Part shown: positions 37,043 through 46,924 of the stretch, piece by piece
Position numbering within the stretch: the stretch's first letter is position 1
Layout of the letters: each line of letters opens with the position of its first letter
From: NCEH01 sp043195125
GTDB lineage: Bacteria; Pseudomonadota; Alphaproteobacteria; Rhizobiales; Xanthobacteraceae
Reading direction: 5' to 3' (one strand)
DNA: 64,000 nt
Assembly (NCBI RefSeq): GCF_043195125.1
Contig: NZ_JBAFWR010000007.1
The notes under the pieces: generated by a model
What the model saw: only the letters and a program-made list of their open reading frames with translations
What the model was told of the DNA's origin: nothing
Databases searched by the model: none
Position numbers and translations under genes: made by a program

Positions 37043-37360
37043 TCCTCCCAGCGATTCTTCACCCCGCTTTCTCGCGCTATCCGATCGGGGATCTGCGGCC
37101 CTCATGCGCGATTCGCGCACGGAGCTTGCCCGCTCGCCGCAACGTCGCGCCGGCCATATGTCCCGGGCGACCCCGCTTTAGGGCTCCAGCGCTCCGAGAG
37201 GTCGCGCTCGTTTGCTCGCGAGAGGGCGATGTCAATCCGCTTTCGCAGCGCCGAGTTTTGCACAGGCCGGCTAAAAATGCCGGTGCTTCGCTTGACTTGA
37301 TCCGGGCCGCGCCTTATCACCCGCCATCTCGACGCGCCGCCACGAAGGCAGCGTCGCTCG
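37043..37360. other. 318-base gap between tRNA-Val and tRNA-Asp
   Basis: Nothing coding is visible. The right end carries a promoter for tRNA-Asp (37292-37320). I see no terminator between the two tRNAs. Confidence 0.6.
37292..37320 (+). promoter_or_regulatory. Promoter of tRNA-Asp
   Basis: TTGACT (-35, 37292-37297), a 17-base spacer and TATCAC (-10, 37315-37320) match sigma70 five of six and four of six. Transcription would begin about 37327, 34 bases before the tRNA. Confidence 0.55.
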
Positions 37361-37437
<77 letters not shown>

Positions 37438-37615
37438 TTTATTCCCAAATTTTGATCCGATCGGTCCCGCGTTTTGACGCAGCCGTGCTGTGCGTGACAG
37501 GTGTCGCAGAGCCCTGCGGCGCGACGTTTTCGTCCGTCCGCGATACGCACTGCAGACTCCGCTTGTTCCTGATTTGTTCTTGTGAGATCCTGGTGCCCGT
37601 TCCAAGAGGTGCCCT

Positions 37616-37849
37616 ATGCCGCAAGAGCCAGAGCTTGCTTCCTCCAGCCAGTCTTCCGCCTGCAACCCCGCCGATTTCGACGTCAGCGAGCAGGACATCG
37701 ACGAAGCCATCGCGGCCTGCGAGGGCAGTGCGCGTGCTGCGATCCGGGCGCTGCTGGTGGCCTATGCGATGCTGGAGCGGGACATGAGCCTGCGCGCGTC
37801 CGCCGGCTTCGTGCGCCGTGCCGGGCGCGCGCGCCGCCCGGCGGGGTGA
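37616..37849 (+). CDS. Small hypothetical protein (77 aa)
   Basis: An unrecognised 77-residue soluble protein with an acidic middle (FDVSEQDIDEAIAACEGSAR), one helix AAIRALLVAYAMLERDM and an Arg/Ala-rich end (AGRARRPAG). The ATG has AAGAGGTG nine bases upstream, which argues that it is translated. No partner is evident; the next gene starts 108 bases later on the same strand. Confidence 0.5.
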   Translation: MPQEPELASSSQSSACNPADFDVSEQDIDEAIAACEGSARAAIRALLVAYAMLERDMSLRASAGFVRRAGRARRPAG

Positions 37850-37957
37850 GGCGGAGCCGCGGGTGAGGACAGGTTAGGGCGTTCAGGGTGACTGCCGTCT
37901 GCGGTCGTTCAATTTCCCATCGTCGATACTTTCCTTCGGCTGCTTCGGGAGGCTCGC

Positions 37958-38536
37958 GTGCGTTATTCCCCGCTTCGGATCATCTCTTGCTGCATTTTCA
38001 CGCTGCTCGTGGCGGGGGTCGTTGGACTCTTCTTTCCCGCGACCCTTTCAGCCTATATCGTGGGATTGACTGTAATCGCGATGGCCGTTCTCGTCGCCTT
38101 GCGGGTGTTCACATGGTGGCGTGCGTTCGCGATCTTGAGCATCGTTCAATTTTTGAGTATATTTAGCTTAGAGGCGTCATTTTCGTTCGATTTTTATTTT
38201 CAATTTTTAATATTGATAATTGAAGCTATCGCCACGCTTGCAATTGTTTCGTATGCCTTCAAAATTACAATTTTGCGCAGTTTCACGTGGAAGATTTTTT
38301 CTTATTTTTACGCATTTGTTTGCGCAATCAGTGCGGCAACAATGATATATTCTGTGTACGATGAGATTTATAGGCCTGACGAAGTTCCATATGCTGTATT
38401 CTTATCGCTTTCATTGATAGTGATGATCCCATATTTGGGTTTTATCGCCCTATCCTGGCTGGGGGTCTGGCGCTATGCGCAGACATGCACAAGAGCGGGC
38501 GGGCAGACGCCCCGGACAGAGGGTGCGCTACCCTAG
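37958..38536 (+). CDS. Orphan AT-rich integral membrane protein
   Basis: A 192-residue hydrophobic protein that I do not recognise. About five TM segments can be seen, e.g. IISCCIFTLLVAGVVGLFF, YIVGLTVIAMAVLVALRVF and IEAIATLAIVSYAF, ending in a polar TCTRAGGQTPRTEGALP tail. GGGAGG lies five bases before its GTG start. Bases 38150-38440 are strikingly AT-rich (runs such as TTTCAATTTTTAATATTG) and its Ile/Phe/Tyr-rich, rare-codon use is unlike every neighbour. This suggests recent horizontal acquisition. No transposase or repeat flanks it. Confidence 0.6.
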   Translation: MRYSPLRIISCCIFTLLVAGVVGLFFPATLSAYIVGLTVIAMAVLVALRVFTWWRAFAILSIVQFLSIFSLEASFSFDFYFQFLILIIEAIATLAIVSYAFKITILRSFTWKIFSYFYAFVCAISAATMIYSVYDEIYRPDEVPYAVFLSLSLIVMIPYLGFIALSWLGVWRYAQTCTRAGGQTPRTEGALP

Positions 38537-38580
38537 GGGGTACGGCCCTCGCTCTTGTGGCTGAGCCCGCCCGGTCGCGC

Positions 38581-39672
38581 TTACGGGCGCCAGAGCACGC
38601 CGGAATCGATATGGTCCAGGCTGGGGCGCCCGGTCAGGGCCATGGCGACTTCCAGTTCCGCCCGTAGCAGATGGACGGCATGTGCCACACCCGCAGCACC
38701 GGCCACCGCCAGCGCATGAACATAGGGCCTGCCGATGAGGACGGCGCGCGCGCCCAGGGCCAGGGCTTTAACGATATCGGTGCCGCGCCGCACGCCGCCA
38801 TCCAGAAGCAGCGGCATCGTACCCGCCACAGCCTCGGCGATGCGGGGAAGCGCCTCGATGGTCGCCGGCACCGTATCCAGCGCGCGGCCGCCGTGATTGG
38901 ACACGATGACCGCCGCCATGCCGGCCTGAACCGCGCGACGCGCGTCCGCCGGATTGAGAATGCCCTTCACGATGATCGGTAGATCGCTGAGGCCGGCCAG
39001 CCACTCCAGGTCGCGCCAGGTGGGCGCGCCTTCGAGGAAGCCCGAGAATAGCGGGCTCCGGCCGATTTCGGCGGAAGCGGGCGGGCCGGCGCGCATGCCG
39101 CGCAGGTTCACCGGCTCGATGCCGGGAGGCAGGCGGAAGCCCGAGCGCTGCTCGCGATTGCGCAGGCTCGCCGGTGCGTCCACCGTCACCACCAGGGCAC
39201 GATAGCCGGCCGCTTTCGCGCGGGCGACGAGGTCCGCCGTGAAGCCTCGGTCGTGTTGGATATAGAGCTGAAACCAGAGCGGCCCTGTGGCGGCGGCGGC
39301 GATGCGCTCCAGGCTCTCGCTGGCCTGCGTGCTGACGACGGTCAGCGCCTTTGCGGCGCCCGCGCCCGCGACGGTCGCAAGCTCGCCCTCCGGATGCACC
39401 AAGCGATGATAGGCGACCGGCGCCAGCAGGATGGGATGCTCCAGCGTCAGCCCCAGCAGCGAGAGCCGCGTATGGGCGCGAGAGAAGTCCCCAAGCACGG
39501 TGTTCTGAAGCTTCAGGCGCGCGAAGGCGGCGCAATTCTCATGCAGCGAGATTTCGTCGGCCGCCCCACCGTTCACATAGGCGCGCACGCTCTCGCTCAT
39601 GCGCTGCGCGGCGCGCGCTTCATAATCGGCGAGGGCGACGGCGGGGGCTGAAAAATCCATGCCTTGTTTCAT
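38581..39672 (-). CDS. FMN-dependent 2-hydroxy-acid dehydrogenase (lactate-dehydrogenase-like)
   Basis: A 363-residue TIM-barrel flavoenzyme of the glycolate oxidase / L-lactate dehydrogenase family. Motifs are LGLTLEHPILLAPVAYHRL, the FMN region TVVSTQASESLERIAA, PLWFQLYIQHDRGFTADL, the catalytic His/Arg loop VSNHGGRALDTVPATIEALP and MPLLLDGGVRRGTDIVKALALGARAVLIGRP. Substrate is unknown: L-lactate, glycolate or mandelate are all possible. ATG 39672 is used; a second in-frame ATG lies at 39660. No transporter or regulator gene sits next to it. Confidence 0.92.
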   Translation of the reverse strand: MKQGMDFSAPAVALADYEARAAQRMSESVRAYVNGGAADEISLHENCAAFARLKLQNTVLGDFSRAHTRLSLLGLTLEHPILLAPVAYHRLVHPEGELATVAGAGAAKALTVVSTQASESLERIAAAATGPLWFQLYIQHDRGFTADLVARAKAAGYRALVVTVDAPASLRNREQRSGFRLPPGIEPVNLRGMRAGPPASAEIGRSPLFSGFLEGAPTWRDLEWLAGLSDLPIIVKGILNPADARRAVQAGMAAVIVSNHGGRALDTVPATIEALPRIAEAVAGTMPLLLDGGVRRGTDIVKALALGARAVLIGRPYVHALAVAGAAGVAHAVHLLRAELEVAMALTGRPSLDHIDSGVLWRP

Positions 39673-39718
39673 ACACCAGCGCGCCGGCCGCGCGGGAGGG
39701 CGCGAACCTGCTTATCCC

Positions 39719-40813
39719 TCACGCGTCCTCGCGCGTCGATGTGCGGATGGTCGTGTCAGCCGCGCCCGCCGCCGGCGTGGGGACTACGGTGCGGATCACC
39801 TCGAAAATATGCCGCATCGCCTGGTCTTCGGCCACGGTCAGGCGGCCATCGCGCTTGATCATGCCCATCAGCAAAGGCAGGACGACGGACATTTCCCCCC
39901 GGTTGCCCGCGAGGCGCTTGGAGGCCGTGGTTGCCCCGTTCTGGCTCCCCATCAGGGCCATGGCGCTTTCGCGCAACGCCGCGCGCAGCGCCTCGTCGAA
40001 AGATAGCCCCAGGGCGGTCGCGACATGGGACGAATAGGCGTCGATGGTCGCCAGCTGCGCCTGCATGGGTACCTTGGCCCGGGCGGCGACAAAGCGGATG
40101 AGCAACTGGCCATCGCGCGCACGTTCGATTGCGCGCCTCGCGGCACGGCCACTGTGCGCCGCGGGCTCGTGCGGCATGGATATCTCGGCCGAAGCGGCCC
40201 GCCAGCCCGCTCTCTTGGGCACGCGGCGGGGCAGGGGGGATTCCGGCCGGGGCGGCGCGGGCAGGAGGTTGGTCGGCACGGGCCAGGGCGCGTGCCAGGG
40301 CGGGATCGCGGCGCGCTTGATATGGAAATAGAGCCGCGCGGTGAGGAAAGCGTCCTGGAACGCATCATGGCGTTCCGCCTGGGACCCGAGCCCGAGCCGG
40401 CCGACGCAGGAGGAAAGCTTGGCCGATTGCCCGGGCCAGTGGCTTTGGGCCGCCTGCATGGTGCAGAACACCGGCTTCTCGACCGGCGCGCGTTCCGACT
40501 TTCTCAGCTCGCGCGCGACATAGTGCATATCGAAACCGGCATTGTGCATGACCAGGCAATCGGCCCAGTCCAGCCAGGCGCGGACCTCGTCCGCTTCCTC
40601 GGCGAATAGGGGCTGGAACCGCAATAGCCAGTCATCCCACCCGTGAACCGCCAATGCGCCGGGGTGGGAATCCTTGCGGGGGTCGTAGATGCGATAGATG
40701 TGGTCCACGTAGGTGCCGCGATCGAACCGGATCGCGGCGATGGCGATGAGCTTATCGTAGGGCAGAACACCCGTGGTCTCGGTGTCGAGGACGATGATGC
40801 GTTGATTTGGCAT
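39719..40813 (-). CDS. DEDDh 3'-5' exonuclease with a TerB-like C-terminal domain
   Basis: The 364-residue protein has an RNase-T/DNA polymerase III epsilon-type exonuclease domain at residues 1-170: IIVLDTETTGVLPYDKLIAIA (Asp10, Glu12), VMHNAGFDMHYVAREL (Asp95) and RHDAFQDAFLTARLY (His149, Asp154). All five DEDDh residues are present. A proline-rich linker follows, and residues about 235-345 form a helical domain with MIKRDGRLTVAEDQAMRHIF, which resembles TerB-like folds; that part is inference. The ATG at 40813 (MPNQRIIVLD) directly precedes the first strand. DNA repair or tellurite/stress-linked nuclease roles are possible. Confidence 0.82.
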   Translation of the reverse strand: MPNQRIIVLDTETTGVLPYDKLIAIAAIRFDRGTYVDHIYRIYDPRKDSHPGALAVHGWDDWLLRFQPLFAEEADEVRAWLDWADCLVMHNAGFDMHYVARELRKSERAPVEKPVFCTMQAAQSHWPGQSAKLSSCVGRLGLGSQAERHDAFQDAFLTARLYFHIKRAAIPPWHAPWPVPTNLLPAPPRPESPLPRRVPKRAGWRAASAEISMPHEPAAHSGRAARRAIERARDGQLLIRFVAARAKVPMQAQLATIDAYSSHVATALGLSFDEALRAALRESAMALMGSQNGATTASKRLAGNRGEMSVVLPLLMGMIKRDGRLTVAEDQAMRHIFEVIRTVVPTPAAGAADTTIRTSTREDA

Positions 40814-40942
40814 GGGCCCCAGCCGTTTGGCGAAAAGTATGGGGGCGGCAATCACCGATTGTCCAGATCGCACGGCACGTTAATCCCGCACCGCATTACG
40901 TGTGGCGAGGATGAACCGGCGGGGGAGGGGGGGCACTGGTAA

Positions 40943-41019
40943 TGGTACAGGTGGGTGGGCTCGAACCACCGACCTCCGGTTCCACAGACCGGCGCTCTAA
41001 CCAACTGAGCTACACCTGC
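40943..41019 (-). tRNA. tRNA-His (anticodon GTG), without encoded G(-1)
   Basis: A 77-base tRNA read on the minus strand, with encoded CCA. The acceptor is GCAGGTG paired to CACCTGT (G1-U72) and A73 is the discriminator. The anticodon arm CCGGT-CTGTGGA-ACCGG gives GTG. The base before G1 is C, not the G(-1) of nearly all bacterial tRNA-His. Loss of G(-1) with A73 is known for a large alphaproteobacterial clade. Confidence 0.95.
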
Positions 41020-41056
41020 GAAGCTCCGGCGCGCGGGGGCGCCGAAGAGAGCGCGG

Positions 41057-41085
41057 AACCTACTCGGGACGTTCCGGTATTTCAA
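41057..41085 (-). promoter_or_regulatory. Promoter of tRNA-His
   Basis: On the minus strand TTGAAA (-35) is followed by 17 bases and TAGGTT (-10). Transcription would begin about 41050, 30 bases before the tRNA 5' end. Confidence 0.5.
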
Positions 41086-41221
41086 GGGGGGCGGCGCGGA
41101 TTGTGCCCGCGCGTTTCGGTGCCGCTCGCCCTATCCCGGCACCATCGAGCGGAAGGTGACTTTGCCCGCGCCGAAAATTCCCTAATGTATCCCTCAAGGG
41201 TAAGCCGCAAGAAAATCGTGG

Positions 41222-44086
41222 ATGGGGACCATGGCCAACGTAACCCTTCCGAATTCCACCTATCTCGACTTCACGAGCTACCGCTCCACCAGCGCCACAA
41301 CACCCGAAGCTGCCTACGATATTACGCCGGGTGAGATCCACCACACGGATTCCGGGCTGGTCGTCGCTCTGGTGCTGGACCGCGCGAACGATCCCAGCGC
41401 CTTGCTCTCGGGCGATTGGGCGAGCCGGCAGAAGGCCATCGCCAGTCTGAACGCGCAGGGCACCTTGTGGTCCACCTATGGCGCCGATCCGGTCGAGTAT
41501 CAGAAGGTGCTCGACGGGCTGCACACCATGGGCGTCACGGTGGTCGGCGATGCCATGGGCACCAGCGGCTATGTGACCTCGGCAGAATCACGCACCATCT
41601 GGGTGCAGCTCGACACCAATACCTTCCCAGCCCTGTTCGGCACGCCGCTGCTGCGCGTCGGCCCGACGGACGACGCCAGCCAGCTGTTCTGGAACGGGAG
41701 CCTCTCCCTGCCGCAGGACTGGAAGGTCTCCGGCATCTATCCGGATTTCGAGGCTTATCCGGCGGTGTCGAACCTTGCTGGCGGGGCGAGCGTGGAGCTG
41801 CCCCAGGGGCCGCAGAGCCCCGGCAACAGTTCCTCGGCAAATCCTGCCTTCTACGCCCAGCAGCTGGGCCAGAACTTCTACAATTTCCCGGAAGAATGGG
41901 CGACCCAGAAGACCGGCACGGTCGGCCTCCTGGAGCCGGGCGTGGGCGATTCCCTTCCATTCGGCAGCACCCAGACGTTCCAGGACTTGCTGAATGCGTT
42001 CCGCCAGGGCGCGGGGCTCGACACCGACGGGCATTATTACGTCGTCGCACCGGCCGGCCAGCTCTATGACAATTCGGCCGGAGAGCGGTCGCTGGATGTG
42101 GGCGTGGTCACCTCCGCCGCGCCGCAGAGCACGATCGGCCTCTATGTGGGCTCTGGCCTGCTGAATTACTCCTGGGCCACCAGCTACACGGCCTATCAGC
42201 AGGCCTTCTGGGACCTGCTGCACAATCCGGCGGTGATCTCCTCCTCCTTCGGGGACGAGGTCTTCCCCGCACCCGGCTCGCCGTTCATGGCCGCGAGCCG
42301 CGAGCTGTTCGTGGACGCGGCGCTGCGCAACATCTCGGTGTTCTCGGCCAATGGCGACGGCGGTTCGGGCGACCAGGCGGCGAACGGCATCACCAACCAA
42401 TACACCTCCTATACCAGCCCCTATGGCGTCCTGGTGGGCGGTACCTCGCTGAGCCCGCCAGCCAAGGCGGCCGCCGACGCCACGCTGGCGCAGATCGTCG
42501 CGGAAGTGGCCGCCGGCAACGCGGCCACCATCTGGCAGCTGGTCTCCGGCGGCATGACGCAATTGCCGGACCCGACCTCCCAGGACACGACACAGATCGA
42601 GACCGTGTGGAACTCGTATGTCCTGCGGGAGAACCACATCAATCCCGGATATTACATCAACAATGCCGGGTCCGGCGGCGCCGATCCCACCCAGCCGACG
42701 CCGTGGTATCAGCTCGCCTACGGGTTGACGCCCTTCACCGCCGATCCGCTGCACCAGCCGGGGCGCGGCACGCCGGATGTTTCGGCGCAGGCCGGCGGCG
42801 GGGTGTCCTATCTCGTACCCAGCGCCGACATGACGGAGGTCTGGTACGATTACGGGACCAGCGCCGCGACGCCGTTCTGGGCGTCCATCGCCGCCCACAT
42901 CAATGCCGAGTTCGCAGACATTGGCCTGCCGCAGCTCGGCTATGCCAACGACCTGCTCTATATCGCCGCCGTCATCACCCCAGCGGCGTTCAACGACATC
43001 ACGGTGGGCCAAAACACCTCCACCTTCATCGAAGGCGGAAGCTATACGACGCCCAATTATTCCGGCGACGTGATCCACGTGACCCCGACCGGCTTCGGCG
43101 ATTCCGCCGGGCCCGGATATGACCTCGCCACCGGGCTCGGCACGCCCAATGCCACGGTGCTGGCGCGGACGCTGGCGGCCATCGCAACCGCGCAATATTA
43201 TTTCGATACGCCCGACGTGCTCACCGCGAGCGGCAGCACCTGGAGCAGCACCACCGACCAGAGCCTGCTGTTCCAGAGCGCGCTAAGCGCCGACGCCCCC
43301 ATCGACCTCTCGCTCGGGGGGCATGATGTGAGCTTCAACGGTGCCGCCGGCGGCACCTTTGCCTGGACCAGCCAATTCGCCCAGCAATCCCTTTCGGCCG
43401 ATTTCTCCGCCGATCTCGTGACCATGTTCGACAAGCAGGCGCAGGGCACGGTGAGCCAGTTCCATGTGGCCGCCGGCGCCGGCATCGGCGTGCAGATCGG
43501 CGGGGCGGCCACCGGGACGCCGCAGGCCTCCTTGTCCACGCCGTATGGTTTCGTCGATTTCGTCTCGGACGCTACCGACAGCGCCGTGCAAGTGGCGCGC
43601 GCGGTCGCGGTGGCGGAGACAGCCGGAGCGGCGAACGACCAGGAAGCCGTCGTGCGCCTGCGCCAGAGCGGCAACGATGCGGTCTCGCTGCTGTTCTACA
43701 AGGTGGATGATTTCTCCGGCACCATCGATGGAATCGCGCCGGGGCAGGCCGGCTATGATGCGGCGACGCTCGTCCATGCCTATGCCACCACCAGCGGGGG
43801 CGCCTGGATCAGCGGCCCGGGCTTCGGTCTCTATGGCCAGACGGCGCTGCTCGACGTGGATGCGGGCGACATCATCGCCATGCGCCTGAAGGACGGCACC
43901 CACGATTATTTCGCCTTCTCCCCCGCCAACGAGCAGGTGAATGGCGAGGGGGTGGCCCACCTGTGGAACTACGGCCTCAACACCTGGGGCTGGGAAGACC
44001 TCTATGGCGGCGGCGACCACGATTATAACGACCTCGTGGTCCAGCTCGATTTCACGAGCGCCGCAGCAAAGGATTGGGTGGTGTGA
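41222..44086 (+). CDS. Sedolisin-family (S53) serine-carboxyl protease with DUF4114-like C-terminus
   Basis: A 954-residue extracellular-type peptidase. No Sec signal is visible at the N-terminus. Residues about 50-190 look like a Pro-kumamolisin activation domain (EYQKVLDGLHTMGVTVVGDA). The S53 catalytic set is complete: Glu288 and Asp292 in AGERSLDVG, the oxyanion Asp379 in SANGDGGSGDQ and Ser547 in YGTSAATPFWA. A calcium site follows (FNDITVGQNTS, GPGYDLATGLGTPN). Residues about 660-950 form a second module ending GGGDHDYNDLVVQLDF, the DUF4114 calcium-binding signature common on type I secreted proteins. Secretion via T1SS is therefore likely but not proven. ATG 41231 is an alternative start. 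The neighbour downstream is a small Sec-secreted protein. Confidence 0.9.
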   Translation: MGTMANVTLPNSTYLDFTSYRSTSATTPEAAYDITPGEIHHTDSGLVVALVLDRANDPSALLSGDWASRQKAIASLNAQGTLWSTYGADPVEYQKVLDGLHTMGVTVVGDAMGTSGYVTSAESRTIWVQLDTNTFPALFGTPLLRVGPTDDASQLFWNGSLSLPQDWKVSGIYPDFEAYPAVSNLAGGASVELPQGPQSPGNSSSANPAFYAQQLGQNFYNFPEEWATQKTGTVGLLEPGVGDSLPFGSTQTFQDLLNAFRQGAGLDTDGHYYVVAPAGQLYDNSAGERSLDVGVVTSAAPQSTIGLYVGSGLLNYSWATSYTAYQQAFWDLLHNPAVISSSFGDEVFPAPGSPFMAASRELFVDAALRNISVFSANGDGGSGDQAANGITNQYTSYTSPYGVLVGGTSLSPPAKAAADATLAQIVAEVAAGNAATIWQLVSGGMTQLPDPTSQDTTQIETVWNSYVLRENHINPGYYINNAGSGGADPTQPTPWYQLAYGLTPFTADPLHQPGRGTPDVSAQAGGGVSYLVPSADMTEVWYDYGTSAATPFWASIAAHINAEFADIGLPQLGYANDLLYIAAVITPAAFNDITVGQNTSTFIEGGSYTTPNYSGDVIHVTPTGFGDSAGPGYDLATGLGTPNATVLARTLAAIATAQYYFDTPDVLTASGSTWSSTTDQSLLFQSALSADAPIDLSLGGHDVSFNGAAGGTFAWTSQFAQQSLSADFSADLVTMFDKQAQGTVSQFHVAAGAGIGVQIGGAATGTPQASLSTPYGFVDFVSDATDSAVQVARAVAVAETAGAANDQEAVVRLRQSGNDAVSLLFYKVDDFSGTIDGIAPGQAGYDAATLVHAYATTSGGAWISGPGFGLYGQTALLDVDAGDIIAMRLKDGTHDYFAFSPANEQVNGEGVAHLWNYGLNTWGWEDLYGGGDHDYNDLVVQLDFTSAAAKDWVV

Positions 44087-44195
44087 CCGTGCCCGGAAAA
44101 TCAATCTAAAAATATCAAGGCAATGTGCCGCAATTGACTGCCGTAAAGTTAAAGAGGATGGACCTCTTCGCGGGCCTTATAAAGGGGAAGAGGTA

Positions 44196-44573
44196 ATGAA
44201 GTACGTTGTTTCTCGTCTATGCTTGGTTTTTTCACTTCTTCTGCTATTGGGCGGCTTAGCGCGCGCAGCGGAGGGAAGGCAGAATTTCGTGCTGGTGAAT
44301 AATACCGGTTACGATATCAGCCACGTCTATGTCTCGCCCACGAAGTCGGACGAGTGGGAAGAGGACGTGCTCGGCAAGGATATCCTGGAAGACGGGGATT
44401 CCTGGAAGATCAAGTTCAGCCGCAGCACGCGCACCTGCAAATGGGATTTGAAGGTCGTCTACGACGACGATGATTCCACCGCGACATGGAAGAACATCGA
44501 CCTGTGCACGGTCGAGAAGATCACCATCAAATACAATCGCAAATCGGACACCACCAGCGCCATATTCGAATGA
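44196..44573 (+). CDS. Small Sec-secreted hypothetical protein
   Basis: A 125-residue protein with a signal peptide (CLVFSLLLLLGGLARA, cleaved near residue 24). The mature part is a beta-rich domain: FVLVNNTGYDISHVYVSPTK, SDEWEEDVLGKDILEDGDSW, then CKWDLKVVYDDDDSTATWKN and DLCTVEKITIKYN. The two cysteines (in CKWDL and DLC) may form a disulfide. It occurs as a conserved periplasmic family of unknown function that I know only from sequence. GGGGAAGAGGTA precedes the ATG. It lies 109 bases after the sedolisin gene on the same strand, so a shared transcript is possible. Confidence 0.75.
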   Translation: MKYVVSRLCLVFSLLLLLGGLARAAEGRQNFVLVNNTGYDISHVYVSPTKSDEWEEDVLGKDILEDGDSWKIKFSRSTRTCKWDLKVVYDDDDSTATWKNIDLCTVEKITIKYNRKSDTTSAIFE

Positions 44574-44596
44574 TTGGCAGCCGGTTTTCCGGTTTT

Positions 44597-44628
44597 AACC
44601 CCGCCCTGTGAAGGGCGGGGTTTTCTTT
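44597..44628 (+). terminator. Intrinsic terminator after the small secreted protein gene
   Basis: CCCCGCCC, loop TGTGAA and GGGCGGGG (44599-44620) give a strong stem followed by TTTTCTTTT. It lies between the secreted-protein gene and convergent thiC and may act for both. Confidence 0.9.
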
Positions 44629-44642
44629 TGCGGCGCGGGCGC

Positions 44643-46508
<1,866 letters not shown>

Positions 46509-46509
46509 A

Positions 46510-46560
46510 CGGATCTCCTTTAAGCTCGCGCTTCAAATGAGATCCGGGGATTCGAGCTTA
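46510..46560 (-). promoter_or_regulatory. Riboswitch expression platform: two interleaved helices around the thiC Shine-Dalgarno
   Basis: In transcript order: TAAGCTCG (46560-46553), CGGATCTC (46546-46539), CGAGCTTA (46528-46521) and GAGATCCG (46517-46510). The first pairs with the third and the second with the fourth, each eight bases perfectly. The fourth overlaps the thiC Shine-Dalgarno AAGGAG, so the second helix hides it. Forming the first helix would trap the anti-SD strand. This fits translational control by TPP. Confidence 0.7.
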
Positions 46561-46614
46561 GGAGACGGGGTGGCTCCGGGTGGAATTCGCGGGGCGAATC
46601 GCGCCGGTGGCCTA

Positions 46615-46733
46615 TTCCGATCCCTTCGCCGGCATGACCCGGATCAGGTTCGAAGGGTCATCGCGGCGCCGGTGATCATGACGATCAATCCGGAAGGCGA
46701 TCTCTCAGCCCCCTCGCGGGGCTCCCCTTGGAA
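46615..46733 (-). ncRNA. TPP riboswitch (THI element)
   Basis: On the minus strand the region reads GGGGAGCC near the 5' end, GGGGGCTGAGA, then GACCCTTCGAACCTGATCCG and GCCGGCGAAGGGA, in the order of the THI-box. CTGAGA and ACCTGAT are the diagnostic core elements that bind thiamine pyrophosphate. It lies 107 bases before thiC, the usual target. Confidence 0.95.
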
Positions 46734-46740
46734 TGCGTCC

Positions 46741-46769
46741 ACAGTGGGGAGGGATTTGATCCATGTCAA
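46741..46769 (-). promoter_or_regulatory. Promoter of the thiC riboswitch transcript
   Basis: A perfect -35 TTGACA (46769-46764) with a 17-base spacer to CACTGT, a weak -10. The predicted transcript starts about 46734, exactly where the TPP aptamer begins. Confidence 0.45.
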
Positions 46770-46924
46770 CGCTGCGACGCAGCAGCCAGTCGCCGCGCAT
46801 ATTGCGTTGCAACACGAATTTGTGTGGGTCGGCAGGTGGCTTCACGGCCGGCGCCCATGACATTTCCTGGTGAAGTGCATAAATCTTACGGAGAAGCGCG
46901 GAATTGGGACGGAGAAGTGCTGAG

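Noticed and set aside
44150..44169. AAGAGG-ATGGA-CCTCTT hairpin after the sedolisin gene
   Set aside because: Only six base pairs with no T-tract; too weak to call a terminator.
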